From Gammaproteobacteria bacterium (lineage in GTDB: Bacteria > Pseudomonadota > Gammaproteobacteria > Ga0077536): DNA of 64,000 nt. The first letter of the stretch is position 1; each line of letters opens with the position of its first letter. Of the stretch, positions 8,312 through 16,465 are shown piece after piece. The translations under genes and the position numbers were made by a program. The notes beneath the pieces were generated by a model. The model searched no databases. It had not been told where the DNA came from and worked only from the letters and a program-made list of their open reading frames with translations. Location: NCBI GenBank assembly GCA_016209015.1, contig JACQWY010000022.1, positions 1 to 64,000 of the forward strand, read 5' to 3'.

Positions 8312-9199
8312 ATGCCCTTCGATCCCCTCGACGCAGCGCCGGCATCCGCGATCTCCGACGGCAGCAGGAATGAAAGCGTGTTCACTTATCTGAATCCCGA
8401 AATCCGCAAGCGGCTCGTCGCCGAGGGCAAGCTCGTGCGCATCGACCGCCTCGGCCGCCCGATATCCAGCGCAGACGGCCCGCCGGAAGGCGAGATCGCG
8501 ATCAACATCCTCGGACCGATCCCGCTGCCGGTCGAATTGCGCGGCGTCGCGACGACGGTGCAGTGGTATGCGACCGTGCGCAGCACCGAGCTCACGAAAG
8601 TCGAGGAGCTCGCGCGCGATCTCCGCGCCCGCGGCGGGCAGGAGCTCTTCTCGGCACTCGCGTCCAGCATGGCGGTCAACAGTTGCCTCGTCAGCGGCGA
8701 CGTGAGGCGCGCGGAGAACCCGCTCGTCCGCGTGCACTCGAGCTGTCTGACGGGCGATGTCTTCGGCTCGCAGCGCTGTGAATGCGGGCCGCAGCTCGCC
8801 GCCGCGCTCGCGCGCATCGACGCCGATCCGGCGGGCGGCATGGTGATCTACATGTCCGGCCACGAGGGCCGCGGCATCGGCCTGTGGGCGAAAGCCGCGA
8901 CTTATCTCCTGCAGGACGGCGGCGAGGACACCTACGAGGCGAACCGCTCGCTCGGCCTGCCCGACGATTCGCGCGATTTCTCCGATGCGGCGGCGCTGCT
9001 CCACTACTTCATGGGCGGGCGGCCGTTCCGCCTGCTCACGAACAACCCGAAGAAGATCGCGGACCTCGCCGCGTTCGGGCTGAAGAACGTCACGCCGGTC
9101 AAGCACGTCGCGGGCGTCTCGACCTGGAACCGCCGCTACCTCGCCGCGAAGCGCGACTGGGGTCATCGTCTGTCGGAGCAGGACTTCGACCAGAGCTGA
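8312..9199 (+). CDS. GTP cyclohydrolase II-like protein with N-terminal extension
   Basis: The 295-residue protein carries the RibA fold from about residue 100 on. Zinc cysteines are C145, C156 and C158 (SSCLTGD...CEC), the GTP-binding EGR is at 185-187, and D219 and R221 correspond to the catalytic Asp and Arg of E. coli RibA. LLTNNPKK is also present. It differs from canonical RibA (about 200 residues) in its roughly 95-residue N-terminal extension, in RVHSS instead of RVHSE, and in SGHEGR instead of the usual RQEGR. The key residues suggest an active GTP or purine-ring-opening hydrolase; whether it serves riboflavin synthesis or another pathway is open. No other rib gene is nearby. Confidence 0.75.
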   Translation: MPFDPLDAAPASAISDGSRNESVFTYLNPEIRKRLVAEGKLVRIDRLGRPISSADGPPEGEIAINILGPIPLPVELRGVATTVQWYATVRSTELTKVEELARDLRARGGQELFSALASSMAVNSCLVSGDVRRAENPLVRVHSSCLTGDVFGSQRCECGPQLAAALARIDADPAGGMVIYMSGHEGRGIGLWAKAATYLLQDGGEDTYEANRSLGLPDDSRDFSDAAALLHYFMGGRPFRLLTNNPKKIADLAAFGLKNVTPVKHVAGVSTWNRRYLAAKRDWGHRLSEQDFDQS

Positions 9200-9341
9200 G
9201 CGCGCCGTCACGCGCCCGCAGCATCCGCGCGACGCTCGAAATACCGCCCGGTAGCCGTGTATGCTCGGCGCTCCGCCGGGCGCCCATCGCACACTCGTGC
9301 AGCCGTCTCGGCATACCCATCAGCCGCAGGAGGTTTTCGTC

Positions 9342-10325
9342 ATGGCGCTCTCGAAGATCCAGACCACGACCGGCACCGCGCTGCCGGAGGAACTCGGCAA
9401 GACCCTCGTCCACGAACACCTGCTGGTCGGTTTCCCCGGCTGGGAGCTCGATGCCCGCGCGCCGAAGTTCAAGCGCGCCGAGGCGATGGCGCGCGCGAAG
9501 GATCAGTTGCAGGAACTGATCGGCCTCGGCGTCTCCACGTTCGTCGATCCCTGCCCGATGGACATGGGCCGCGACGTCGAATTCCTGGCCGAGGCCTCGC
9601 AGGCGAGCGGCATGCGCATCATCTGCACGACGGGTGCGTATTTCGAGGCACAGGGCAACACGATGACGTTCCGCCATCTGCCGCTCGAAGAGATCACCGA
9701 CATCTACATCCAGGAGGTCGAGGACGGCATCGGCGAGACCGGCATCAAGGCGGGCGCGATCAAGATTGCGACGGGCCTGCGTGTCGTGACCGATTACGAA
9801 CGCAAGCTCGTCACCGCGGCCGCACGCGCCGCGAAGGCGACGGGCGTGCCGATCATCTCGCACACCGAGGGCGCGACCTGCGGTCACGACCAGATCGACA
9901 TCGCCGCGGGCGAAGGACTGCCGATGGGCCAGCTCCTCGTCGGTCATTCCGACGGCACGACGGATCACTGGTATCAGCGCTCGCTCGTCGAACGCGGCGC
10001 GTTCATCGGCTTCGATCGCTTCGGCATCTCGCTGTTCCAGAGCGACGAGGTGCGCATCGCGAACATGATGAAGCTCATCGAGGCCGGCCACCTCGACAAG
10101 ATCCTCGTCTCGCACGATTCCATAAGCTGCTGGCTCGGCCGCCCGATGCCCTATGCGCCGACCTGGGACGCCCTGCAGGCCATGCTTCCGGACTGGCGTT
10201 CTTCGCACCTCCTGAAGAACATCGTGCCGAAGCTGCGCGAGCGCGGCCTGACCGAGCGCGACATCGACACGCTCCTCGTCGACAACCCGCGACGGTTGTT
10301 CTCGACGGGCCTGAACTGCTGCTAG
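9342..10325 (+). CDS. Phosphotriesterase family metal-dependent hydrolase
   Basis: The 327-residue TIM-barrel amidohydrolase belongs to the phosphotriesterase (PTE) group. Metal ligands are visible in order: HEH (H24, H26), a Lys in AIKIATG that is carboxylated in the family, SHTEG, GHSDG and a late Asp in SHDS. Members include lactonases and organophosphate hydrolases; the natural substrate here is unknown. ATG 9342 is preceded by CAGGAGG. An extended upstream frame back to 9261 lacks any such site. The gene ends inside the first unit of a repeat cluster. Confidence 0.85.
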   Translation: MALSKIQTTTGTALPEELGKTLVHEHLLVGFPGWELDARAPKFKRAEAMARAKDQLQELIGLGVSTFVDPCPMDMGRDVEFLAEASQASGMRIICTTGAYFEAQGNTMTFRHLPLEEITDIYIQEVEDGIGETGIKAGAIKIATGLRVVTDYERKLVTAAARAAKATGVPIISHTEGATCGHDQIDIAAGEGLPMGQLLVGHSDGTTDHWYQRSLVERGAFIGFDRFGISLFQSDEVRIANMMKLIEAGHLDKILVSHDSISCWLGRPMPYAPTWDALQAMLPDWRSSHLLKNIVPKLRERGLTERDIDTLLVDNPRRLFSTGLNCC

Positions 10326-10446
10326 TTATCCACCGGGGTCGGAGGGACTTTTGACTTATCCACCGGGGTCGGAGGGACTTTCGCGGCGCGTCGCAGCCGA
10401 ACTCGACGCGGCGTCGAAAAGTCCCTCCGACCCCTGTTGATAAGTC
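10324..10446. repeat. GTCCCTCCGACCCC repeat cluster (two direct, one inverted copy)
   Basis: Two tandem copies of a TTATCCACCGGGGTCGGAGG-type unit start near 10326 and 10356. One inverted copy, AAAAGTCCCTCCGACCCC followed by TGTTGATAAGTC, spans about 10417-10446. The cluster fills the whole gap between the phosphotriesterase stop (10325) and the mtgA ATG (10447). The copies can pair as a long hairpin. Confidence 0.75.
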
Positions 10447-11235
10447 ATGCGCATCGATCCGGATCCGGATGGGGAGCGGCGGCGGGCGATCCTCTCACGC
10501 CTGAACCAGCACGCGCCGTCGGCTGCGCGCGAGCGGCCGAAGGCGAAGCCGCGACGGCGGCGGCGCTGGCGGCGGTGGCTCGTACTGCCGAGCGTCGTCT
10601 TCCTCGCCTTGACCGTGGCGCCGGTCGCGCTCTTCACGACGGTGACTCCGCCGCTCACTGCGTTCATGGCGCGCGACTGGGTGATCGCACAGCGGGAGGG
10701 GCGCACCGACTATCGGCTCCGTCACGACTGGACGCCGCTGCGCGGCATTCCCGCTGAATTGCGCGCCGCGGTGATCGCCGCGGAAGATCAGAAGTTCCGC
10801 CGGCATCGCGGTTTCGATTTCGATTCCATCCGTTCGGCGATGGCGGACTACGAGGACGGCGAGCGCGTGCGCGGTGCGAGCACGATAACGCAGCAGGTCG
10901 CGAAGAATCTGTTTCTCTGGCCGGGCCAGAGCTGGATGCGCAAGGGCATCGAGGCCTGGTATACCGTGCTCATCGAGACGTTCTGGGGCAAGGCGCGCAT
11001 CCTCGAGGTCTATCTCAACGTCGCGCAATTCGGCGACGGCATCTACGGCGTCGGCGCGGCGTCCGAGGTGTTCTTCCATTGCCGGCCCGGCGCGCTCAAT
11101 GCGGAGCAGGCGGCGATGCTCGCGGCCGTGCTGCCGAATCCGATCCGCTTCCGCATCGACGCGCCTAGCGATTACGTGCGCGAGCGACAGCACTGGATCC
11201 TCGGGCAGATGCGGCACGTGGGGGAGGGGATGTGA
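10447..11235 (+). CDS. mtgA: Monofunctional biosynthetic peptidoglycan transglycosylase
   Basis: The 262-residue protein is of GT51 MtgA type. It has a basic cytoplasmic N-terminus (PRRRRRWRRW), one membrane anchor (about 44-66), then the glycosyltransferase domain with catalytic Glu in AAEDQKFRRHRGFD (E113). The second motif GASTITQQVAKNLFLW and the later EVYLNVAQFG are also present. There is no transpeptidase domain. It polymerises lipid II in the periplasm. The ATG directly abuts a repeat cluster, there is no recognisable ribosome-binding site, and an in-frame TAA sits two codons upstream, so the original leader seems to have been replaced. Confidence 0.92.
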   Translation: MRIDPDPDGERRRAILSRLNQHAPSAARERPKAKPRRRRRWRRWLVLPSVVFLALTVAPVALFTTVTPPLTAFMARDWVIAQREGRTDYRLRHDWTPLRGIPAELRAAVIAAEDQKFRRHRGFDFDSIRSAMADYEDGERVRGASTITQQVAKNLFLWPGQSWMRKGIEAWYTVLIETFWGKARILEVYLNVAQFGDGIYGVGAASEVFFHCRPGALNAEQAAMLAAVLPNPIRFRIDAPSDYVRERQHWILGQMRHVGEGM

Positions 11236-11252
11236 GAAGGCGCAGTTCGTGG

Positions 11253-11377
11253 ATCGGCTGACGCAGGAAGCCCGCTGTCGACGCTCGACCACGGGCAGTC
11301 AGCCGATTCTCTCTTTCATGAGACCTTCACGGATCGCCGCAGTTAAGCGGCGGAACGTCGGGCTTCCTGCGTCAGCC
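11253..11377. repeat. Long inverted repeat with alternative pairing downstream of mtgA
   Basis: GGCTGACGCAGGAAGCCCG at 11256-11274 is repeated perfectly in inverse at 11359-11377. The start of the left arm (ATCGGCTGAC, 11253-11262) also has an inverse copy at 11298-11307 (GTCAGCCGAT), so two mutually exclusive stems can form. It lies between convergent mtgA and the alpha/beta hydrolase gene. It could be a mobile palindromic element or a bidirectional terminator; there is no T-tract. Confidence 0.6.
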
Positions 11378-11455
11378 CGACCTGCGAGAGGCGAGCGAAA
11401 ATCGCCGGCGGTGTGACCCGCCGGCAGTATCGATAGCGTGTGACAAATGACGAGA

Positions 11456-12256
11456 TCAGGCGACCGCCGCGACGCGATCGCTCGCAACGAACTCCGTGAC
11501 GAGTGCGGCGAAGCGTTCCGGCTGCTCGAGCTCGGCGAGATGTCCGGCCCCCGCGAGGCGTGCGAGCTTCGCACCGGGGATCGCGCTCTGCCAGGCCGCA
11601 CCGTAGGCCGCGGCCGGCACGATCGCGTCGTGCTCGCTCGTCACGACGAGCGTCTGTGCCTTGATGCGCGGCAGGCGGCGCTTCACGCCCGTGTCCGGGA
11701 TCGGCCACAGGAATTTCGCACCCGCGCGGAGGTTCAGCAGCTCCTCGACGAGGGCGTCGAGCGGATTGCGGCCGTCGACGAGATACTTCTTGCGGCTCGC
11801 CTTGTCCGCGAACAGGACTTCGGACGGATTGCCCGGATGCTGCGCGAACGGATCCTCACCGGGCGCTTCCTCGAGCCAGAGCCCGAGCGGATTGACGAGC
11901 ACGAGCTTCTGCACGCGTTGCGGCGCGATCGCCGCCAGCTCCGCCGCCATCCAGCCGCCGATGCTGATGCCGGCAACGTGTGCGCTCGCGACGCCGAGCG
12001 CATCGAGCACGTCGCAGAAATGCAGCGTCAGATCGAGCGGGCCCGGATCCATTTTCTCGAGGTCGTCCTTCGCCGGACCCCAGCCCGGGGCATACGGCGC
12101 GATCACGTCGAAGTGCTCGGCGAGCTTCCCGAGCGCGGGCTCGAAACCGGCGATGCCGATCAGGTGATGGAGATAGAGCAAGGGCTCGCCGCGGCCGGCG
12201 CGATAGTAATGGACGTCGAGACCGGAGGACGCGAGCGTCAACTTCTGCAGGCTCAT
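11456..12256 (-). CDS. Alpha/beta hydrolase
   Basis: The 266-residue protein has the catalytic triad arrangement of the fold. The nucleophile elbow is GISIGG (S98), the acid is SEHD in the late strand, and the His is GAGHLAELEQPE. Similarity is to the meta-cleavage product hydrolase / haloalkane dehalogenase-like group, but the substrate is not identifiable. Its ATG at 12254-12256 overlaps the stop of the upstream LLM oxidoreductase gene (ATGA), so the two are translationally coupled. The pair is likely to act on one substrate, the flavoenzyme oxidising it and the hydrolase cleaving the product. Confidence 0.82.
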   Translation of the reverse strand: MSLQKLTLASSGLDVHYYRAGRGEPLLYLHHLIGIAGFEPALGKLAEHFDVIAPYAPGWGPAKDDLEKMDPGPLDLTLHFCDVLDALGVASAHVAGISIGGWMAAELAAIAPQRVQKLVLVNPLGLWLEEAPGEDPFAQHPGNPSEVLFADKASRKKYLVDGRNPLDALVEELLNLRAGAKFLWPIPDTGVKRRLPRIKAQTLVVTSEHDAIVPAAAYGAAWQSAIPGAKLARLAGAGHLAELEQPERFAALVTEFVASDRVAAVA

Positions 12257-13551
12257 GAGCGCACCTCCCGGGCTTCGGCGGCGACGGGATGCGTCGTCGC
12301 GGGTGCGCTGCCGCGCTTGTCCGTGACGGCGCGCGGGACGGCGCGATCGTCGCGCGGCATCGGCTTCGGCGACCAGTGATCCTCGTATTCGCTCCACAGC
12401 GGACGCAGCTTCGGCAGCACGCGCGTGGCGAGCATCTCCGTCGAGTAGCGGCAGAGCTCGTTCGGCATGTCGCCGAAGTGCAGCAGGCAGACGAGATGTC
12501 CGACCTTCAGGCTCGTCGCGACGCGCGTCATCTGTTCGAGGACGCTGTCCGGGCTGCCGGCGACGATGTAGCCCTTGTCGATCATCTCCTGCCAGGACAG
12601 CGAGGCCGCCTGGTTGAGCGCCGAGGACTGGCCCGCCATCTGCGTCGCGAGGCCCGCGCGCAAGGTCGCTTCCGTACGATAGCCGGGCGCATCCGCGAAG
12701 CCCGGATAGACGTGCAGGCAGCGTGAGAAGAAGTAACGCGCGTGCTTCTCATAGAGACGCTGCGCTTCCGCATCCGTCTCCGCGACGCAAATCTGCTGCG
12801 CGAACGCGGCCTGGTAGGGATTGAACTCGGCGCCGAGCTCTTCCATGCGCCGCCAGAAGCCTTCCATGAGCTGCGCGCCGCGGATGTAGCCGGTGAACGA
12901 GAGATAGCTGTAGTTGTACTGGTGCTTCGCGCAGAAATCCCAGGTCTCGACCGAGCCGCCGCCCGGCACCCAGATGGGCGGGGGATTCTGGATCGGCCGC
13001 GGCCAGAGATTCACGTAGCGCATCTTGTAGTGCTTGCCGTTCCAGGCGAAGACGTCGGGATCGGACCAGGCGCGACGGATGAGGTCATGCGCCTCGTGAT
13101 ACTTCTCGCGCAACGTCGCGGGATTCACGCCGCAGGCGTAGTTGTCGTCCATGGAGCTGCCGACCGGGAAGCCCGAGATGAGGCGGCCCCCGGAGATGCA
13201 GTCGATCATCGCCATCTCCTCGGCGACGCGCGTCGGCGGATCGTAGAGCGCGATGGACTGGCCGAGCAGCAGGATCGAGGCCTCGCGCGTGCGCCGCGCG
13301 AGCGTCGCGGCCATGAGCTGCGGCGAGGGCATCATGCCGTAGGCGTTTTGATGGTGCTCGTTGATGCCGAGCCCGTCGTAGCCCTGGTCTTCGGCGAACT
13401 CGAGCAGATCGAGATAATCGTTGTAGACGCGATTCGCCTTGCGCGCGTCGAACAGCCGCGAATCGACGTCGACCCACACGCTGCGATGCTTCTCCGTGAA
13501 GTCGTCGGGCAGATAGGGCCAGGGCATGAGATTGAACCAGTGGAACTTCAT
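12253..13551 (-). CDS. LLM class flavin-dependent oxidoreductase (luciferase-like)
   Basis: The 432-residue protein matches the bacterial luciferase-like monooxygenase fold. It has an N-terminal MKFHWFNLMPWPYLP, GLGINEHH, then the SGGRLISGFPVGS flavin/substrate region and VPGGGSVETW. The body is about 395 residues; the last 35 or so are polar and probably disordered. Members use FMNH2 or F420 with O2. It is translationally coupled to the alpha/beta hydrolase. A perfect FNR-type box lies about 85 bases upstream of the ATG, suggesting oxygen-responsive control. Confidence 0.85.
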   Translation of the reverse strand: MKFHWFNLMPWPYLPDDFTEKHRSVWVDVDSRLFDARKANRVYNDYLDLLEFAEDQGYDGLGINEHHQNAYGMMPSPQLMAATLARRTREASILLLGQSIALYDPPTRVAEEMAMIDCISGGRLISGFPVGSSMDDNYACGVNPATLREKYHEAHDLIRRAWSDPDVFAWNGKHYKMRYVNLWPRPIQNPPPIWVPGGGSVETWDFCAKHQYNYSYLSFTGYIRGAQLMEGFWRRMEELGAEFNPYQAAFAQQICVAETDAEAQRLYEKHARYFFSRCLHVYPGFADAPGYRTEATLRAGLATQMAGQSSALNQAASLSWQEMIDKGYIVAGSPDSVLEQMTRVATSLKVGHLVCLLHFGDMPNELCRYSTEMLATRVLPKLRPLWSEYEDHWSPKPMPRDDRAVPRAVTDKRGSAPATTHPVAAEAREVRS

Positions 13552-13634
13552 CGAGCGCTCCTTCGGTCGGGTGGGTGAGCAGGAATCATAGCGAACCGCG
13601 GATACGCGACATAGGCGCTCGTTGCCGCGCGCGT

Positions 13635-13648
13635 TTGATCGAAATCAA
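13635..13648. promoter_or_regulatory. FNR/Anr-type box TTGATCGAAATCAA
   Basis: This is an exact match to the FNR/Anr consensus TTGAT-N4-ATCAA. Its centre is about 90 bp upstream of the LLM oxidoreductase ATG (13551, minus strand). SelO ends on the other side at 13712 and also reads leftwards, so the LLM-hydrolase operon is the only plausible target. A plausible -10 (TATGTC on the minus strand, about 13603-13598) would put the site near -50. Confidence 0.55.
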
Positions 13649-13711
13649 CTGGGCGTATCCGAGGACGACGGAAGGGCGATGCTGCCGCGATGCAGCATCG
13701 GGCGGGCGCGA

Positions 13712-15313
13712 TCAGGAGCTGCAGGACAACATCGAGCAACCCGGTCGGTTGCGTGCCCAGTCCGGCCGCTTCTCCGCGTAGCGCTCCCGTCCCGGTTGTT
13801 CGCTGTAGGGGTGACGCAGCACGTCGAGCAGCTCGTGCACCGGCGCGTAATTGCCTTGTTCGGCGGCATCGATCGCGAGCTGGGCGAGATAATTGCGCAG
13901 CACGTAACGCGGATTGCTGTGCGCCATGCGCGCACGGCGCACCTGCATCGGCAGCGCATCTGCGGCGACGCGGGCCCGATAGCGCGCGAGCCAGGCCACG
14001 AGGCGCGCCGCGTGGTCCTCGCCGATCGTGGCAGGTGAGTAGAACGCGTCGTTGAAGAATCCGGCACCGACCGCCTCGTCCGTGATCGGCAGCGCGCCGA
14101 GCGTCCGGAAGAAAATCGTCATATCCGTCTCGTCGGCGCCGAGCAGCGCGAACAGATCGGCAACGAGCGCCTCGTCCCCGGCGCCATCGAGCGCCTGCAG
14201 GCCGAGCTTGCCGGCCATCATGTCGCGCCAGGACGCCGTGTAGCGTTCGGCGAACGTCTCGAGCGCAGCGTTCAGCGGTTCCGCGCTGCCGATCAAGGGA
14301 TGGAGCGCGTTGCCGAGCTGCGCGAGATTCCAGTGCGCGATGCGCGGCTGATTGCCGAAGCAGTAGCGTCGCCCGTCCGCGTCGGTCGTGTTCGGTGTCC
14401 ACCCGGGATCGAAAGCCTCGAGCCAGCCGTAGGGGCCGTAATCGATCGTCTCGCCGAGCACCGACATATTGTCCGTGTTCATCACGCCGTGCACGAAGCC
14501 GACGCGCATCCAGCCGACGACGAGATCCGCCGTGCGACGGCAGACCTCCGCGAACCAGCGCAGGTAAGTCTCCTCGTCCGGCGCGCGGAGCTCGGGGAAG
14601 TCCGTGCGCAGCGTGTAGTCGAGCAGCCGGCGCAGCAGCTCGACGTCGTTGCGTGCGGCGAGGAGCTGGAAATGACCGAAGCGCGTGAACGAGCGCGACA
14701 CCCGGCAGACGATCGCGCCCGGCTCGCGTTTCGGATTCCCGTCGTAGAACATGTCGCGCACGACCTGCTCGCCGGTCGCGACGAGCGAGAGCGCGCGCGT
14801 CGTCGGAATGCCGAGATGGAACATCGCCTCGCTGCACAGGAATTCGCGCACCGAGGAGCGCAGCACCGCGAGGCCGTCGGCAGTGCGCGAGAACGGCGTC
14901 GGTCCCGCGCCTTTCAACTGCAGCGTGTAGCGCTCGCCGCGCTTGTTGACCACCTCGCCGAGGTTGATCGCGCGCCCGTCGCCGAGCTGACCGGCCCAGT
15001 GGCCGAACTGGTGACCGCCGTAGCACGTGGCGTAGGGATCCATGCCCGGCAGCAGCCGGTTGCCCGCGAAGATCTGCACGAAGGCCTCGCTCAGGCAGTC
15101 CGCGGCGGAAAGATCGAGCAGGGACGCCGCTTCGGGCGAGAACGCGACGAGACGCGGCGCCGCGACCGGTGTCGGTGCGACGCGCGCATAACAAGCGCCC
15201 TGCACCTGGCGGCGATAGTTCGCCCGCTCCGGATCACCGGGCAGCTCCGCGGTGAAGCGATTGTCGAAATGCAGTCGCTCGAGCATCGGCGGTGGTCGGG
15301 TGGCATCCAGCAT
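13712..15313 (-). CDS. selO: Protein adenylyltransferase SelO (YdiU/UPF0061)
   Basis: The 533-residue protein matches SelO pseudokinases, which transfer AMP from ATP to Ser/Thr/Tyr of target proteins during redox stress. Visible features are GGHQFGHWAGQLGDGRA, the LQLKGAGPTPFSR glycine-rich/Lys segment, and a C-terminus ending CSMLSCSS. That terminal CxS is the position held by selenocysteine in animal SelO. The start could be ATG 15313 or ATG 15286 (MLERLHFDNRF); neither has a clear ribosome-binding site, and the second fits the family N-terminus as well. No partner gene adjoins. Confidence 0.92.
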   Translation of the reverse strand: MLDATRPPPMLERLHFDNRFTAELPGDPERANYRRQVQGACYARVAPTPVAAPRLVAFSPEAASLLDLSAADCLSEAFVQIFAGNRLLPGMDPYATCYGGHQFGHWAGQLGDGRAINLGEVVNKRGERYTLQLKGAGPTPFSRTADGLAVLRSSVREFLCSEAMFHLGIPTTRALSLVATGEQVVRDMFYDGNPKREPGAIVCRVSRSFTRFGHFQLLAARNDVELLRRLLDYTLRTDFPELRAPDEETYLRWFAEVCRRTADLVVGWMRVGFVHGVMNTDNMSVLGETIDYGPYGWLEAFDPGWTPNTTDADGRRYCFGNQPRIAHWNLAQLGNALHPLIGSAEPLNAALETFAERYTASWRDMMAGKLGLQALDGAGDEALVADLFALLGADETDMTIFFRTLGALPITDEAVGAGFFNDAFYSPATIGEDHAARLVAWLARYRARVAADALPMQVRRARMAHSNPRYVLRNYLAQLAIDAAEQGNYAPVHELLDVLRHPYSEQPGRERYAEKRPDWARNRPGCSMLSCSS

Positions 15314-15478
15314 GTCGAATAAGTTGCCGGATCCGGCGGCCGGAGGGAAGTCCCAATTGAGCGCTGCCCAACCTCAAAATTGCTGCGGTTTTCTCCTCTC
15401 GGGTGAGCCGCGCGACAGTGAGCGGTGCAGGCGCGCGCGCCGCCGGGGACGCACGCGCCGCACTCCGCGGAACAGCGG

Positions 15479-16168
15479 TCAGGCGCTGGTCTGCCGGCGC
15501 CGCCAGCCGAGCGTCGCCAGCCCGCTCAGCAGCAGGGGTAGTGCAGCGGGCACCGGAACCGCGGCCGGCCCGAAAGCGGCGAACTGTGCGGAAATCGGGT
15601 TCTGACCGATGTTCGCGAGATCGTAGACGGCGGTCAGTCCGTAGTTCAGCGCGTCGGTGTCCATGAACATGAAGTTCGACTCCGAGCCCGGTGCGAGCCC
15701 GTTCGAAAAGACGAAGTTGTAGAACGACGCAACCGCGCCCGGCGTGGCATTCGTGAAGCGATGCACCGCGTCGGGGCCGAGCGTGCCGAGACCGTCGACG
15801 CGGTAGTTCACGTTGTAGTCCGCCGTCGGCGCGCCGAAGTCGCCGATCCGGAAGCTGCCGATCGCCTCACTGGACGTCGCGTCGACGATCACGCGCCAGT
15901 AGAAATCGTAGGTGCCGTCGACGGATTTCACGACGCGATTCTGCACCGTACCGGTGATGTCGACAGCACCGCCGGTATTCGAGTTGATGCCGTTGATCGA
16001 GAACGGGGTCAGCACGTCCGCCACGATGAGACCGGCGAGATTGCCCTCGGCGGCCGCGGTCGTGCCGGGCAGTGCCGCGGTCGTGCCGGGCGCGACGCTC
16101 ACGGCGTGTGCGAAGGGTGCGGCGAGGAGAGTGGCTGCGAACGTCAGACGGGTAATCGAGCGCTTCAT
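15479..16168 (-). CDS. PEP-CTERM-type sorted extracellular protein
   Basis: The 229-residue secreted protein begins with signal peptide MKRSITRLTFAATLLAAPF...AHA. The beta-rich, Gly/Asn/Thr-rich body follows. The C-terminus is a tripartite anchor: VPVPAALPLLLSGLA, a hydrophobic helix, then WRRRQ. This is the PEP-CTERM variant processed by exosortase for export to the surface or exopolysaccharide matrix. Upstream of the ATG, GGAGGA gives a good ribosome-binding site. No exosortase or EPS genes are in the window. Function of the body unknown; a second such gene is at 41338-41973. Confidence 0.82.
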   Translation of the reverse strand: MKRSITRLTFAATLLAAPFAHAVSVAPGTTAALPGTTAAAEGNLAGLIVADVLTPFSINGINSNTGGAVDITGTVQNRVVKSVDGTYDFYWRVIVDATSSEAIGSFRIGDFGAPTADYNVNYRVDGLGTLGPDAVHRFTNATPGAVASFYNFVFSNGLAPGSESNFMFMDTDALNYGLTAVYDLANIGQNPISAQFAAFGPAAVPVPAALPLLLSGLATLGWRRRQTSA

Positions 16169-16465
16169 GTTGCATTCCTCCATTGAATTCAAAAAATGAT
16201 CGCGGTGCGCGTGTTCGCTCCGTCGCCCGGCGCGGTCTTCCGATGACCTCATGCGCCGGGCGGCTCGTGCGGAACGCCGCGCGAGTGGCGAGCGGGAGCC
16301 TACACCCGTGATGAAGCGTCAAAACGCGTAATGCTTGGCGCCGACGTCGGCGCCGCACGGGTTTTCCCGGTAGTATTACCGCGCGCACGGATTTTCAGTC
16401 CCGCGCGCGCAGCCGTCACAGCGCACGACCGAACCGTTCGAAACGCGATCCCCGAAAGGAATCTC

